A DNA stretch of 64,000 nucleotides from Cellulomonas sp. Root485 (lineage in GTDB: Bacteria > Actinomycetota > Actinomycetes > Actinomycetales > Cellulomonadaceae), in contig NZ_LMFC01000001.1 in the NCBI RefSeq assembly GCF_001426705.1, forward strand, positions 1,517,355 to 1,581,354, written 5' to 3'. The notes beneath the pieces are model-generated. The model did no database searches. It had not been told where the DNA came from and saw nothing but the letters and a program-made list of their open reading frames with translations. How positions within the stretch are numbered: the first letter of the stretch is position 1; each line of letters opens with the position of its first letter. Made by a program: the position numbers and the translations under genes. Shown one piece after another: positions 50,355 to 58,562 of this stretch.

Positions 50355-52147
50355 GCGAGCGCCGCCGCCGCCTCACGGAACGGGGTGCGCTCCAGGTGCT
50401 CGCCCTTCTTGCCGATGTTGAACGAGCTGACCGGCCGGTGGTACCCCATCACCCGCGTCCACACCTCGCAGACCTCGTGGCACTGCGGGCAGGTGGGGTG
50501 CTCCCCCGCCAGGTACCCGTGCCGCGTGCAGATGGAGAACGTCGGCGTGACGGTCAGGTAGGGCAGCCGGAACGTCGACAACGCGCGACGGACCAGCTCG
50601 CGCGCCGCGTCGGGCGTCGACAGCCGCTCGGCCATGTACAGGTGCAGGACCGTGCCGCCCGTGTACTTGGTCTGCAGCTCGTCCTGGCGCTCGAGGGCCT
50701 CGAAGGGGTCGTCGGTGAAGCCCACCGGCAGCTGCGAGGAGTTGGTGTAGTACGGGTTGTCGTCGGTCCCCGCCTGCAGGATCCCCGGGAACCGGCGCCT
50801 GTCCTCCTTCGCGAACCGGTACGTCGTGCCCTCCGCGGGCGTGGCCTCGAGGTTGTAGAGGTGCCCGGTCTCCTCCTGGAACTCCACCATCCGTGCGCGC
50901 ACGTGGTCCAGCAGACGCAGGACCAGGGCGTGGCCCTCCGGGTCGGTCAGGTCCTGGCGGTCGCCCGTGAAGTTGCGCACCATCTCGTTCAGGCCGTTGA
51001 CGCCGATCGTCGAGAAGTGGTTGTCGAGCGTGCCCAGGTAGCGCCGGGTGTACGGGAAGAGGCCCTCGTCCAGGTACCGCTGGATGACGGTCCGCTTGAG
51101 CTCGAGCGACGTCCGCGCCAGGTCCAGCAGCCGGTCGAGCGCGAGGATCAACCCGGTCTCGTCCCCGGCGTGCAGGAACCCGAGCCGGCCGCAGTTGACC
51201 GTGACCACGCCGAGCGACCCGGTCTGCTCCGCCGACCCGAACAGGCCGTTGCCACGCTTGAGCAGCTCGCGCAGGTCCAGCTGCAGGCGGCAGCACATGG
51301 AGCGCACGTCGCCGGGGTTCATCTCGGAGTTGAGGAAGTTCTGGAAGTACGGCAGGCCGTACCTCGCCGTCATCGCGAAGAGGCGGTCGGCGTTCTCGCT
51401 GTGCCAGTCGAAGTCGTGCGTGATGTTGTACGTCGGGATCGGGAACGTGAAGACACGACCGGACGCGTCGCCGTCCGTCATGACCTCGATGTAGGCGCGG
51501 TTGATCAGGTCCATCTCGGCCTGCAGGTCGCCGTAGGTGAAGTCGCAGGGCTCCCCCGCGACGAACGGCACCTCGTCGCGCAGGTCGTCCGGGCAGGTCC
51601 AGTCGAACGTGAGGTTGGTGAACGGCGTCTGCGTGCCCCACCGGGACGGCACGTTGAGGTTGTAGACGAGCTCCTGGATCCCCTGCCGGACCTCCTCGTA
51701 GGAGAGTCCGTCGCGACGCACGAACGGCGCCATGTACGTGTCGAACGAGCTGAACGCCTGCGCGCCCGCCCACTCGTTCTGCATCGTCCCGAGGAAGTTG
51801 ACGATCTGGCCCACGGCGGAGCCGAAGTGTCGCGGCGGGCGGGCGTCCACCTTGCCCGGGACCCCGTTGAGGCCCTCCGCCAGGAACGACCGCAACGACC
51901 AGCCCGCGCAGTACCCCGACAGCATGTCGAGGTCGTGGATGTGGAGGTCACCCTCGCGATGCGCCTCCCCCACGTCCGCCGGGTAGACGTGGCTGAGCCA
52001 GTAGTTGGCGACGACCTTGCCTGCCGTCTGCAGGATCAGGCCGCCCAGTGAGTACCCCTGGTTCGCGTTGGCGTTCACCCGCCAGTCCGTGCGCTCCAGG
52101 TACTCGTCGATCGACGAACCGACCTCCACGACAACGTTGTCCGACAT
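50351..52147 (-). CDS. nrdD: Class III anaerobic ribonucleoside-triphosphate reductase
   Basis: The 598-residue glycyl-radical enzyme begins directly with the catalytic domain (VNANANQGYSLGGLILQTAG, REGDLHIHDLDMLSGYC) and lacks an N-terminal ATP-cone. Catalytic-barrel landmarks include VRSMCCRLQLD and VTVNCGRLGF. The C-terminus carries the zinc cysteines CPQCHEVC and the radical-glycine region TRVMGYHRPVSSFNIGKKGEH (given only to locate it; glycine in MGY). It reduces NTPs to dNTPs anaerobically. ATG at 52147. Upstream lie two NrdR-like boxes overlapping or following the -10, and a DosR-like dyad. Confidence 0.95.
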   Translation of the reverse strand: MSDNVVVEVGSSIDEYLERTDWRVNANANQGYSLGGLILQTAGKVVANYWLSHVYPADVGEAHREGDLHIHDLDMLSGYCAGWSLRSFLAEGLNGVPGKVDARPPRHFGSAVGQIVNFLGTMQNEWAGAQAFSSFDTYMAPFVRRDGLSYEEVRQGIQELVYNLNVPSRWGTQTPFTNLTFDWTCPDDLRDEVPFVAGEPCDFTYGDLQAEMDLINRAYIEVMTDGDASGRVFTFPIPTYNITHDFDWHSENADRLFAMTARYGLPYFQNFLNSEMNPGDVRSMCCRLQLDLRELLKRGNGLFGSAEQTGSLGVVTVNCGRLGFLHAGDETGLILALDRLLDLARTSLELKRTVIQRYLDEGLFPYTRRYLGTLDNHFSTIGVNGLNEMVRNFTGDRQDLTDPEGHALVLRLLDHVRARMVEFQEETGHLYNLEATPAEGTTYRFAKEDRRRFPGILQAGTDDNPYYTNSSQLPVGFTDDPFEALERQDELQTKYTGGTVLHLYMAERLSTPDAARELVRRALSTFRLPYLTVTPTFSICTRHGYLAGEHPTCPQCHEVCEVWTRVMGYHRPVSSFNIGKKGEHLERTPFREAAAALA

Positions 52148-52188
52148 GTCCCACCCCGGGCTTCTGCTCCATGACCCCCAGGCGCCGA

Positions 52189-52204
52189 CCACAACATGCT
52201 GTGG
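52189..52204. promoter_or_regulatory. NrdR box 1 (CCACAACATGCTGTGG)
   Basis: Near-perfect palindrome resembling the NrdR box pattern aCaCwAtATaTwGtGt. Its centre is 32 bp from that of box 2, three helical turns, as is typical for tandem NrdR boxes. Confidence 0.7.
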
Positions 52205-52220
52205 TCGATCAGGCCCTGAG

Positions 52221-52236
52221 GGACTAGATGTAGACG
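52221..52236. promoter_or_regulatory. NrdR box 2 (GGACTAGATGTAGACG)
   Basis: Contains CTAGATGTAG, matching the actinobacterial form of the NrdR half-sites, with a 16-bp gap to box 1. It overlaps the predicted nrdD -10, suiting repression when dATP-bound NrdR is present. Confidence 0.65.
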
Positions 52237-52239
52237 TTA
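52234..52239 (-). promoter_or_regulatory. Predicted nrdD -10 (TAACGT)
   Basis: Minus-strand TAACGT lies 25 bp downstream of the DosR-like dyad and overlaps NrdR box 2 by three bases. Confidence 0.4.
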
Positions 52240-52263
52240 GGGGCGCGAGGTGGCTCGTCGGAC

Positions 52264-52278
52264 GGGCCTTTGGTCCCT
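52264..52278. promoter_or_regulatory. DosR/DevR-like box between nrdD and alkD
   Basis: Read toward nrdD the sequence is AGGGACCAAAGGCCC, a full match to GGGAC-N4-GNCCC. It is ~117 bp from nrdD and 77 bp from alkD and could activate either. A -10 (TACGAT, 52312-52317) serves alkD. Confidence 0.6.
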
Positions 52279-52354
52279 ACTCCGTCCGCCCGTCGAGGGC
52301 CGGTGCCGACGTACGATCCAGGACGAGGAACGACGACGACGCGGAGGAGGTCCT

Positions 52355-53035
52355 GTGGCCACCGGTGTGCTCCCGCAGGCGACGGTCGAGGACGTGCTGG
52401 CGCAGCTGGCGGCGCTGGAGGACCCGAAGATCCGGGCGGTCAACGAACGCCACGGCGACGACCACGGCGTCAACCTCACCAAGCTCCGGGCGGTCGCCAA
52501 GACCCTCAGGACCGACCACGCGCTCGCCGGCCGGCTCTGGGAGACCGGCGACACCGCAGCCCGGCTCGTCGCGATCCTCATCAGCCGCCCGAAGGAGTAC
52601 TCGGCGAACGAGCTGGACGCCATGCTGCGCGACGCCCGCGTCCCCAAGGTGCACGACTGGCTGGTCGGCTACGTCGTGAAGAAGAACCCGCACGTCGAGG
52701 AGCTGCGCGTCGCGTGGTTCGCCGACCCCGACCCGGTCGTCGCCAGCGCCGGCTGGGCACTGACGAGCGACCGGGTCGCGAAGACCCCCGAGGGCATCGA
52801 CCTCGACGCGCTGCTGGACCTCGTCGAGGCGCAGATGACGGACGCGCCCGACCGCCTGCAGTGGGCCATGAACGAGTGCCTCGCCACCATCGGCATCCAC
52901 CACCCCGAGCACCGGGCGCGCGCGCTCGACATCGGCGAGCGGCTCGAGGTGCTCAAGGACTACCCGACCCCGCCCGGCTGCACGTCCCCGTTCGCGCCGA
53001 TCTGGATCAGAGAGATGGTCCGGCGGCAGGGGTGA
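52355..53035 (+). CDS. DNA alkylation repair protein (AlkD family)
   Basis: The 226-residue HEAT-like repeat protein matches AlkD-type glycosylases: RPKEYSANELDAMLRDARVP, VAWFADPDPVVASAGWALT, and the C-terminal signature WAMNECLATIGIHHPEHRARA followed by GCTSPFAPIWI. It removes positively charged alkyl adducts from DNA without base flipping. GTG at 52355 lies behind GGAGGAGG. It is divergent from the anaerobic reductase and shares the DosR-like dyad, so it may belong to the same hypoxic response. Confidence 0.88.
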   Translation: MATGVLPQATVEDVLAQLAALEDPKIRAVNERHGDDHGVNLTKLRAVAKTLRTDHALAGRLWETGDTAARLVAILISRPKEYSANELDAMLRDARVPKVHDWLVGYVVKKNPHVEELRVAWFADPDPVVASAGWALTSDRVAKTPEGIDLDALLDLVEAQMTDAPDRLQWAMNECLATIGIHHPEHRARALDIGERLEVLKDYPTPPGCTSPFAPIWIREMVRRQG

Positions 53036-53041
53036 TCGTCG

Positions 53042-53884
53042 TCACCCACGGAGCGCGGTGACGATCCACGACCGAGCACCGAACCACACGCCGTCGTCGC
53101 GCTGGTGCTCGGACAACGTCTCCCGAAGTCGGGCCAGCCCTCGCTCTGCGCTGTCGGGATCGAGACGTTCCACGAGCGCGCGGGTGCAGGTGAAGCTGCG
53201 CACCCAGGCCTCGGCAGCCACCACGTCCGGTCCGTAGCAGACGGGCTCCTCGACGTCGGTGAAGGCGATCTCGACGAATCCTGCGGCCGCCAGGATCTCG
53301 GTGGTCCGCGACGGGTCCGCGAGCGAGAACGCCGGCGCTGCGGCGATCGGCCGGTCCGACCCTGCCAGAGCGCGGTGGATGGCGACGTCCCACTCGTTGC
53401 GGTCACCGGCCTGCCAGACCATCATCACGAGCCGCCCGGCCGGGCGCAGCGCCCAGGCGAGGTTGGCGAAGGCTGCGCCGGCGTCGTGGAAGAACATCGT
53501 CCCGAACCGGCTGATGACGAGATCGACGCTCCCGTGGGGAAAGGGGTGGACCTGCGCGTCACCACGCTCGAACGCGACGTTGCTCAGACCCTCCGCCGCG
53601 GCGAGCCCACGGGCCTGCTCGATCGCCGGTGCGGACACGTCCACGCCCAGCGCACGGCCCTCGTGGGCGGCGCGTGCCGCGGCGCGGGTCGTCTGACCAG
53701 CACCGCAGCCGACGTCGAGGACCCGGTCGCGTGCCTGGACGTCACAGGCCCCCTGGAACACCACGTCGAGCCGACGCAGCTCGGAGTCGAATCCCGCTGC
53801 ATGTTCCACCTCGTCGGCTCGGCTCACCTCCTCAGTTGACTCGCCGACCACCCGGTCCGCAACGGGTGACGTACCCGTACACAC
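53042..53884 (-). CDS. Class I SAM-dependent methyltransferase
   Basis: Up to 280 residues with the SAM-binding motif VLDVGCGAGQTTRAAA (about residues 54-69), FERGDAQVHPFPHGSVDLVISRFG split by motif, and RPAGRLVMMVWQ. The substrate is unknown. The start is uncertain: the GTG at 53884 gives the longest form, and a GTG following GAGGAG near VSRADEVEH is a good alternative. It converges with alkD and is divergent from a universal stress protein gene. Confidence 0.87.
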   Translation of the reverse strand: MCTGTSPVADRVVGESTEEVSRADEVEHAAGFDSELRRLDVVFQGACDVQARDRVLDVGCGAGQTTRAAARAAHEGRALGVDVSAPAIEQARGLAAAEGLSNVAFERGDAQVHPFPHGSVDLVISRFGTMFFHDAGAAFANLAWALRPAGRLVMMVWQAGDRNEWDVAIHRALAGSDRPIAAAPAFSLADPSRTTEILAAAGFVEIAFTDVEEPVCYGPDVVAAEAWVRSFTCTRALVERLDPDSAERGLARLRETLSEHQRDDGVWFGARSWIVTALRG

Positions 53885-53894
53885 CCCACGGTTC

Positions 53895-53909
53895 GGGACT
53901 TCGGACTCT
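53895..53909. promoter_or_regulatory. DosR/DevR-like box upstream of the first usp
   Basis: GGGACTTCGGACTCT matches GGGACTTTNGNCCCT except for two positions and includes the full left half. It is 79 bp upstream of the usp ATG. Confidence 0.55.
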
Positions 53910-53987
53910 ACGAAGCGCGCCCCCCGGCACGCACCATCGACGTATCTGATGGCACGGGTTCAACGAGGAGCTCGTCGGAGGTGCGAG

Positions 53988-54851
53988 ATGAACCGACAGA
54001 TCATGGTGGGCTACGACGGCTCCACCCATGCGGACGAGGCGCTGGCGTGGGCCGCCAGTGCAGCCCGACGACAGCACGCTCCTCTGCGGATCGTGCACGT
54101 CGCCCGCACGTTCCTCGACGGCTACGTGGTTGCTGACCGGCCGTCCGACCTGACCACCCAGGTGGGCAACCAGGTGCTCGCGGACTGTGTGGGACGCCTG
54201 CGAGCCATCCACCCCGACCTCGAGGTGACGACGCAGCTCGAGCCCCACGACAGCGTCGCGGCCGCCCTCACCGAGGCATCCAGGGACGCACGCCTGCTGG
54301 TCCTGGGGTCGCGCGGGCGCGGAGGCTTCGCGGGTCTGCTCCTCGGATCGGTCAGCGTCACCGTCGCCGCGCACGCACACTGCCCGGTCGTCGTGGTCCG
54401 GACGCCGCCTGCTGCGGGCGACCCGACCGTCCGACCGGTCGTGGTGGGCGTCGACGGCTCCCCCACCAGCCTCAGCGCCGTCGACTACGCCTTCGACCAG
54501 GCGTCTCGGTGGGGTCTCCCGCTCGTCGCGGTGCACGCCTGGGAGCTCCCCTCCCTGTTCGGGACCGTGCCGCCATGGCTGCCGGACGAGGTCGAGGAGA
54601 TCCGGATGGCGGAGAAGGTCGTGCTGTCCGAGAGCCTCGCGGGACACATGGAGCGGTATCCCGACGTGTCCGTGACCTCCGTGGTCCACCGCGGCGGACC
54701 CGCCCACGTCATCCTGGCCGCAGCCGAGGACGCCGAGCTCCTGGTGGTCGGGTCGCGGGGCCTGGGGGGCTTCCGTGGGCTCCTGCTCGGATCGGTGAGC
54801 CAGGCCGTCCTGCACCATGCGACCTGCCCCGTCGCGGTCGTCCACCCGTGA
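53988..54851 (+). CDS. Tandem-domain universal stress protein
   Basis: The 287-residue protein contains two UspA domains (about 1-140 and 147-287). Each keeps the ATP-binding motif G-x2-G-x9-G-S: GSRGRGGFAGLLLGSVS and GSRGLGGFRGLLLGSVS. Such proteins are abundant in actinobacterial hypoxia regulons and bind ATP. ATG at 53988 follows GGAGGTG. It overlaps the next gene (GTGA), forming a two-gene unit behind a DosR-like box. Confidence 0.93.
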   Translation: MNRQIMVGYDGSTHADEALAWAASAARRQHAPLRIVHVARTFLDGYVVADRPSDLTTQVGNQVLADCVGRLRAIHPDLEVTTQLEPHDSVAAALTEASRDARLLVLGSRGRGGFAGLLLGSVSVTVAAHAHCPVVVVRTPPAAGDPTVRPVVVGVDGSPTSLSAVDYAFDQASRWGLPLVAVHAWELPSLFGTVPPWLPDEVEEIRMAEKVVLSESLAGHMERYPDVSVTSVVHRGGPAHVILAAAEDAELLVVGSRGLGGFRGLLLGSVSQAVLHHATCPVAVVHP

Positions 54852-55480
54852 TCGGCGTCGTGTTCGACACGCCGCGCGCCACGTCGGTGCTGCGCGAGGG
54901 GGACGCCACGGTGGAGACGCGGTGCGACGACGACTCCCTCGGGCGCGTCGAGGTGCGCACCGACGACGGGACCGCGGCCGCCCTGTGCGCCGCACACCTG
55001 GTGCGCCAGGCGGTCGTGCATGCCGTCAGGCGAGGCCTGCAGACCGTCAGGATGACGCTGGACGTCGCGTCACCCGCCTGCGGAGCCGTCCTCGCCGAGC
55101 TGCGGAACCTCGCCGGCGACGGGATCGGCACGCTCCAGGTGCGCCGGGCGGGCGAGACGGTGCTCGTGGACGTCGACCTCCGTTCGACGGTCCTGGACGC
55201 GGGCGGGCTGCCCGTCGCACACAGAGCGGTCGAACCGCCCGCACCACGCCGCTCCCGGACCGCCGCCCCCAGCCTGGAGACCGTCCGCCGCGCGCTGAGC
55301 GGACTCCGCGCGCAGCTCGAGGGTCGGCCCGGCATCTGCGGTACGGGGCTCGCGCGCCAGGGCGACGACTACGTCCTGCGCGTGAACGTCGCCGACACGG
55401 GTGTCGCCGTCCCCCGGGAGGTGGAGGGCCTTCCCGTCGACGTGTGCGTGACGGGCCCCCTCACCGCGCTCGGACGCTGA
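54848..55480 (+). CDS. Hypothetical protein coupled to usp
   Basis: The 210-residue protein of unknown family has an N-terminal alpha/beta region (VRMTLDVASPACGAVLAELR) and, after a basic Pro/Arg linker, a C-terminal domain (about 145-210: ALSGLRAQLEGRPGICGTG, YVLRVNVADTG, PREVEGLPVDVCVTG). That last block resembles short beta-rich segments found in several secreted or protease-associated proteins, but no named domain is certain. No signal peptide or membrane helix. Overlap with the usp stop makes co-translation likely, placing it under the same DosR-like box. Confidence 0.7.
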   Translation: MIGVVFDTPRATSVLREGDATVETRCDDDSLGRVEVRTDDGTAAALCAAHLVRQAVVHAVRRGLQTVRMTLDVASPACGAVLAELRNLAGDGIGTLQVRRAGETVLVDVDLRSTVLDAGGLPVAHRAVEPPAPRRSRTAAPSLETVRRALSGLRAQLEGRPGICGTGLARQGDDYVLRVNVADTGVAVPREVEGLPVDVCVTGPLTALGR

Positions 55481-55495
55481 CACCGTACGGATCGA

Positions 55496-56026
55496 CTACG
55501 AACCGGGCGGGCGACCGCCCGGCACCAGGCTCATGAGGGACACACCCCACGAGCGCGCGCGCTCCAGCTCACCGTCGCGCAACGGACCCTTGACGCCCAG
55601 GACCCAGAAGGTCTCGGGGTCGGTGGGGATGTCGAAACCGGTGCGCCGCAGCACGCGGGACGCCCCGGCCGCAGCAGAACCGGGCAGGTGCGGGGTGCGG
55701 ACGCGCGTGTCGAACGTCGCCGCGCGCACGGGCCGTCCGGGCCTCTCGAGGGTCGCGAGCCACTCCCGCACACCGATCGTCGGTCCGCGATCCGCCGTCC
55801 CGGCCTGCACCTGCGCGTCCGCCCGGGTGACCGGCCGACTCATCCCGAACGCCTGCGTCGGGGCCCCGACGACCAGCAGCTCGACCTCGTCCGGCAGCCG
55901 CGTCGGCGCCGCACCGACCTCGAGCAACGACACGTCCTGGACCTCGCTGAACATGCCCTCCCAGACCGCGCCGGCGACGCGTGCCGTGTTCCCGAACGAC
56001 GACTCGTACACCAGCAGCGCTCGCAC
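55496..56026 (-). CDS. Flavodoxin-domain protein
   Basis: The 176-residue protein starts VRALLVYESSFGNTARVA, a flavodoxin FMN phosphate-binding loop, and continues LLVVGAPTQAFGMSRP and GFDIPTDPETFWV. Its role may be low-potential electron transfer or oxidoreductase activity. GTG at 56026 is chosen because GGAGGTG lies upstream. It converges with the preceding unit and shares the upstream DosR-like dyad with the second usp gene. Confidence 0.88.
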   Translation of the reverse strand: MRALLVYESSFGNTARVAGAVWEGMFSEVQDVSLLEVGAAPTRLPDEVELLVVGAPTQAFGMSRPVTRADAQVQAGTADRGPTIGVREWLATLERPGRPVRAATFDTRVRTPHLPGSAAAGASRVLRRTGFDIPTDPETFWVLGVKGPLRDGELERARSWGVSLMSLVPGGRPPGS

Positions 56027-56125
56027 CGCACCCACCTCCACCGTCGTGCACCCCCACGTCCGACGGCTTCACGCTTCTCCGCGTCGCGGTGGCGCCCCAG
56101 GGTCGAAGGTCCCCCGCCCACATCA

Positions 56126-56139
56126 GGGACTCAGGTCCC
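56126..56139. promoter_or_regulatory. DosR/DevR-like box GGGACTCAGGTCCC
   Basis: Full match to GGGAC-N4-GNCCC with perfect 5-bp arms, ~100 bp from both the flavodoxin start and the second usp start. Confidence 0.6.
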
Positions 56140-56236
56140 GGGACGCCGCCCGTCCCCGGGGCGGAGGCTGGAGGGAGCGCGGCGGTGTGGCCGGCAGACT
56201 GCCGGTGTCGTCCGACGCGGACACGGGAGGCAGCTC

Positions 56237-57112
56237 ATGCGCGTCGACGGTCCGGTGGTCGTCGCCCTCGACGGCACACCGCACAGTGCACTGACGCTCC
56301 GATGGGGCGTCGACGAGGCCGTCCGGCGGCAGGCCCCGCTCCTGCTCGTCCGCGCGATCGACGACTCCTGGCAGGTCACGGCGTGGAGCTGGTACCCGAT
56401 CGTCGGCGGCAACGACCTCGACACGGAGGCGAAGGAGTACCTGGCGGACCAGGCGAGCCTCCTCGAGGAGCATCACCCGGGGCTGCGCGTCGAGACCCGT
56501 GTGCTGCACGGTCAGGTGGTGCCGTGCCTGCGCGAGCTGAGCATCACCGCCCAGCTCCTCGTCCTCGGTGCGCACGCTCGCACAGGGCGCGCGCGCACGG
56601 GCTCGACCGGCGTGCACGTCGCGGCGCACGCTCGCTGCCCCGTGGCGGTGGTCCGGTCGGATCCCGACCACCCCGCGGCGACCGACGCCGCCGTCGTGGT
56701 CGGCGTCGACGGCTCGTCCGCGTCGCTGTGGGCGGCCAACGTGGCGGCCCGGGAGGCATGGATGCGTGGCCGCCCCCTGCGTGTCGTGCACGCCCGACCG
56801 GCCATCCCCGACCCCTTCGGGCGCGGCAGCGTCCCCCCGCTGGAGACCGCCGACGAGGACGACCCGACGCACCGGGCAGCGCACACGGTGGCCGAGAGGC
56901 TCCGCACGGAGAACGAGGGCCTCACGGTCGAGCTCGCGCTCGTCGACGACGACCCCGCCGACGCCCTCGTCGGGCTGGGTGCCGGTGCCGCGCTGCTCGT
57001 GGTGGGCTCGCGGGGTCTCGGCAGCTTCCGCGGCATGCTGCTCGGCTCGGTCAGCCACGCCGTCCTGCGTGAGGCGACGGTCCCGGTGATCGTCGTGCAC
57101 GACAACGGGTGA
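56237..57112 (+). CDS. Tandem-domain universal stress protein
   Basis: The 291-residue protein has two UspA domains. The second keeps the ATP motif (GSRGLGSFRGMLLGSVS), but in the first it is altered to GAHARTGRARTGSTG, so perhaps only one ATP is bound. ATG at 56237 follows GGGAGG. It is divergent from the flavodoxin gene around a DosR-like dyad and ends at a hairpin. Confidence 0.92.
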   Translation: MRVDGPVVVALDGTPHSALTLRWGVDEAVRRQAPLLLVRAIDDSWQVTAWSWYPIVGGNDLDTEAKEYLADQASLLEEHHPGLRVETRVLHGQVVPCLRELSITAQLLVLGAHARTGRARTGSTGVHVAAHARCPVAVVRSDPDHPAATDAAVVVGVDGSSASLWAANVAAREAWMRGRPLRVVHARPAIPDPFGRGSVPPLETADEDDPTHRAAHTVAERLRTENEGLTVELALVDDDPADALVGLGAGAALLVVGSRGLGSFRGMLLGSVSHAVLREATVPVIVVHDNG

Positions 57113-57432
57113 CCCACGGCTCGGGGCAGGTGGGCACCGGTGCGATGCAGGTGAACCCACCCGGCCCGCGCCGCGATCGACGACCTGGAGCGATCGGCAG
57201 GGTCGGAGTTCGCAGGCGCTGGAGGACCCGGCTCCCCGAGGGGCCGGGCCCTTCAGCGTGCGGAGCAGTCAGCCGGACGCGTGGCACGAGCTGCACCGCT
57301 TCCTGACCGCACGGATCGCACGCGCGGCGTATCAGCGCGGTCGCCTATATCCCCTTCTGTTCAGAATCGCTACCCAACACACCGGTCGAAGGTGGACGAT
57401 TCGATGCAAAGGCGACATTGCCGGAGGGGATC
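57113..57432. other. Intergenic region between usp and M15 peptidase genes
   Basis: These 320 bp contain the hairpin at 57227-57248 and, from ~57330, an AT-richer stretch (CGCCTATATCCCC) where the peptidase promoter probably lies. No DosR-like dyad and no convincing reading frame are seen. Confidence 0.6.
57227..57248 (+). terminator. Probable terminator after the second usp
   Basis: CCCGG and CCCC pair with GGGG and CCGGG around a short loop with a two-base bulge, ~115 bp past the stop codon, followed by CCCTTC. Confidence 0.5.
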
Positions 57433-58167
57433 ATGGCGGGCACCACCGAGAACGGCTGGCCGAAGGACCCGCGGGTGGTCCGTATCCGCTGTGGCGGAGA
57501 CCTCAACGGTGCGGAGGTCCGCGAGGGCGACGTCGCGATCGTCGCGAAGGCGTTCCTGGACCTCTTCCACGAGCGCGTCGAACCGATCACCGAGGTGAAC
57601 GGCTTCCGGACGTCGACGTTCAACGACTCGATCGCGGGCTCGATCAAGAACAGCAACCACGTCAGCGGCACCGCGTGGGACGTGAACGGCGGTCGCCACA
57701 AGAACGAGGCGGTCCACCCGAACGGGTGGCGCTCCGGTTTCACGCCCGCCCAGGTCGACGCCGTCCGCACCCTGCTGGCGCAGTTCGGAGGCCTCCTGGA
57801 GTGGGGCATGGACTTCGCCGTCGGCAAGCGCGACCCCATGCACGTCGCGGTCGCCCGTGGCGTCACGCAGGACCAGATCGCCGCCCTGGCAGCGTCGCTC
57901 CGCAGCAACAGCAGCATCACCACCGTCACCATCGAGCAGATCGTCACCGAGGAGGAAGACATGAGGACGGTCAAGAACAGGGGCCACCTCTTCGCGGTCA
58001 CCGCCACGTGCATCCAGGAGATCACCGACCAGAACGAGAAGATCGTCGCGACGACCCTCTGGGGTGCCCCGATCGAGCTCGACGACACCGGCATGGGTGC
58101 GCTCCGCCAGATCGTCAACACGACCATCGTCAACACGGCCGGCAACCTGAAGGGCCAGGGTCTCTAG
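57433..58167 (+). CDS. M15-like D-Ala-D-Ala peptidase domain protein
   Basis: The 244-residue protein has a peptidase M15-type zinc site (NHVSGTAWDVNGG, about residues 72-84, and DPMHVAVA, about 136-143) resembling phage endolysins and VanY-type carboxypeptidases. A ~75-residue C-terminal part (MRTVKNRGHLFAVTA to NLKGQGL) has no recognised domain. There is no signal peptide, so secretion would need another route. ATG at 57433 follows GGAGGGGA. Its place between stress genes is unusual; a domesticated phage lysin or an exported-protein remnant are alternatives. Confidence 0.72.
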   Translation: MAGTTENGWPKDPRVVRIRCGGDLNGAEVREGDVAIVAKAFLDLFHERVEPITEVNGFRTSTFNDSIAGSIKNSNHVSGTAWDVNGGRHKNEAVHPNGWRSGFTPAQVDAVRTLLAQFGGLLEWGMDFAVGKRDPMHVAVARGVTQDQIAALAASLRSNSSITTVTIEQIVTEEEDMRTVKNRGHLFAVTATCIQEITDQNEKIVATTLWGAPIELDDTGMGALRQIVNTTIVNTAGNLKGQGL

Positions 58168-58562
58168 CAGCCCCCGCCGGTGCCTGCGGGACGTCCTGCT
58201 CGCACTGCCCGAGACGCTCGTGAGACGACCGAGCGGCAGCTCACCCGTCCCGACGGGACGCCGGCGCGCCGATGGGCCCTCGTGCTCGGCCCTCGCGGGA
58301 GTGCAGGGGTTCCTCGCCGGCAGCTTCGACCCGCTCGTCGAGCAGCTGGCGTTTGTCCACGGCCCAGCCCTCCCCGCCCCGGCCCAGCCACGATGCGCCG
58401 GCGCGTAGACGACTCGTCGACCGCGAGGACCGCGGACTCCCCGTCGCCTCCAGGGGGACCTTCTGCTCTATCGCCGCTCCCTGCACGGGCGAACTGTGAG
58501 GAGTGGGGAGCCCTCCGTCACAGAGGCGGACGTGACGCCCCGAGCGGAAGGGAGAGAGTGCC
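58168..58562. other. Intergenic region upstream of the DUF1876 operon
   Basis: 395 bp without a supportable gene. It contains a weak DosR-like dyad at 58455-58469 and a ribosome-binding site (GGGAGAGAG) before the DUF1876 ATG. Reading frames crossing it have no recognisable product. Confidence 0.6.
58455..58469. promoter_or_regulatory. Weak DosR/DevR-like box
   Basis: GGGACCTTCTGCTCT keeps the left half GGGAC and part of the right half, with two mismatches to GNCCC. It lies 94 bp upstream of the DUF1876 start. Confidence 0.35.
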
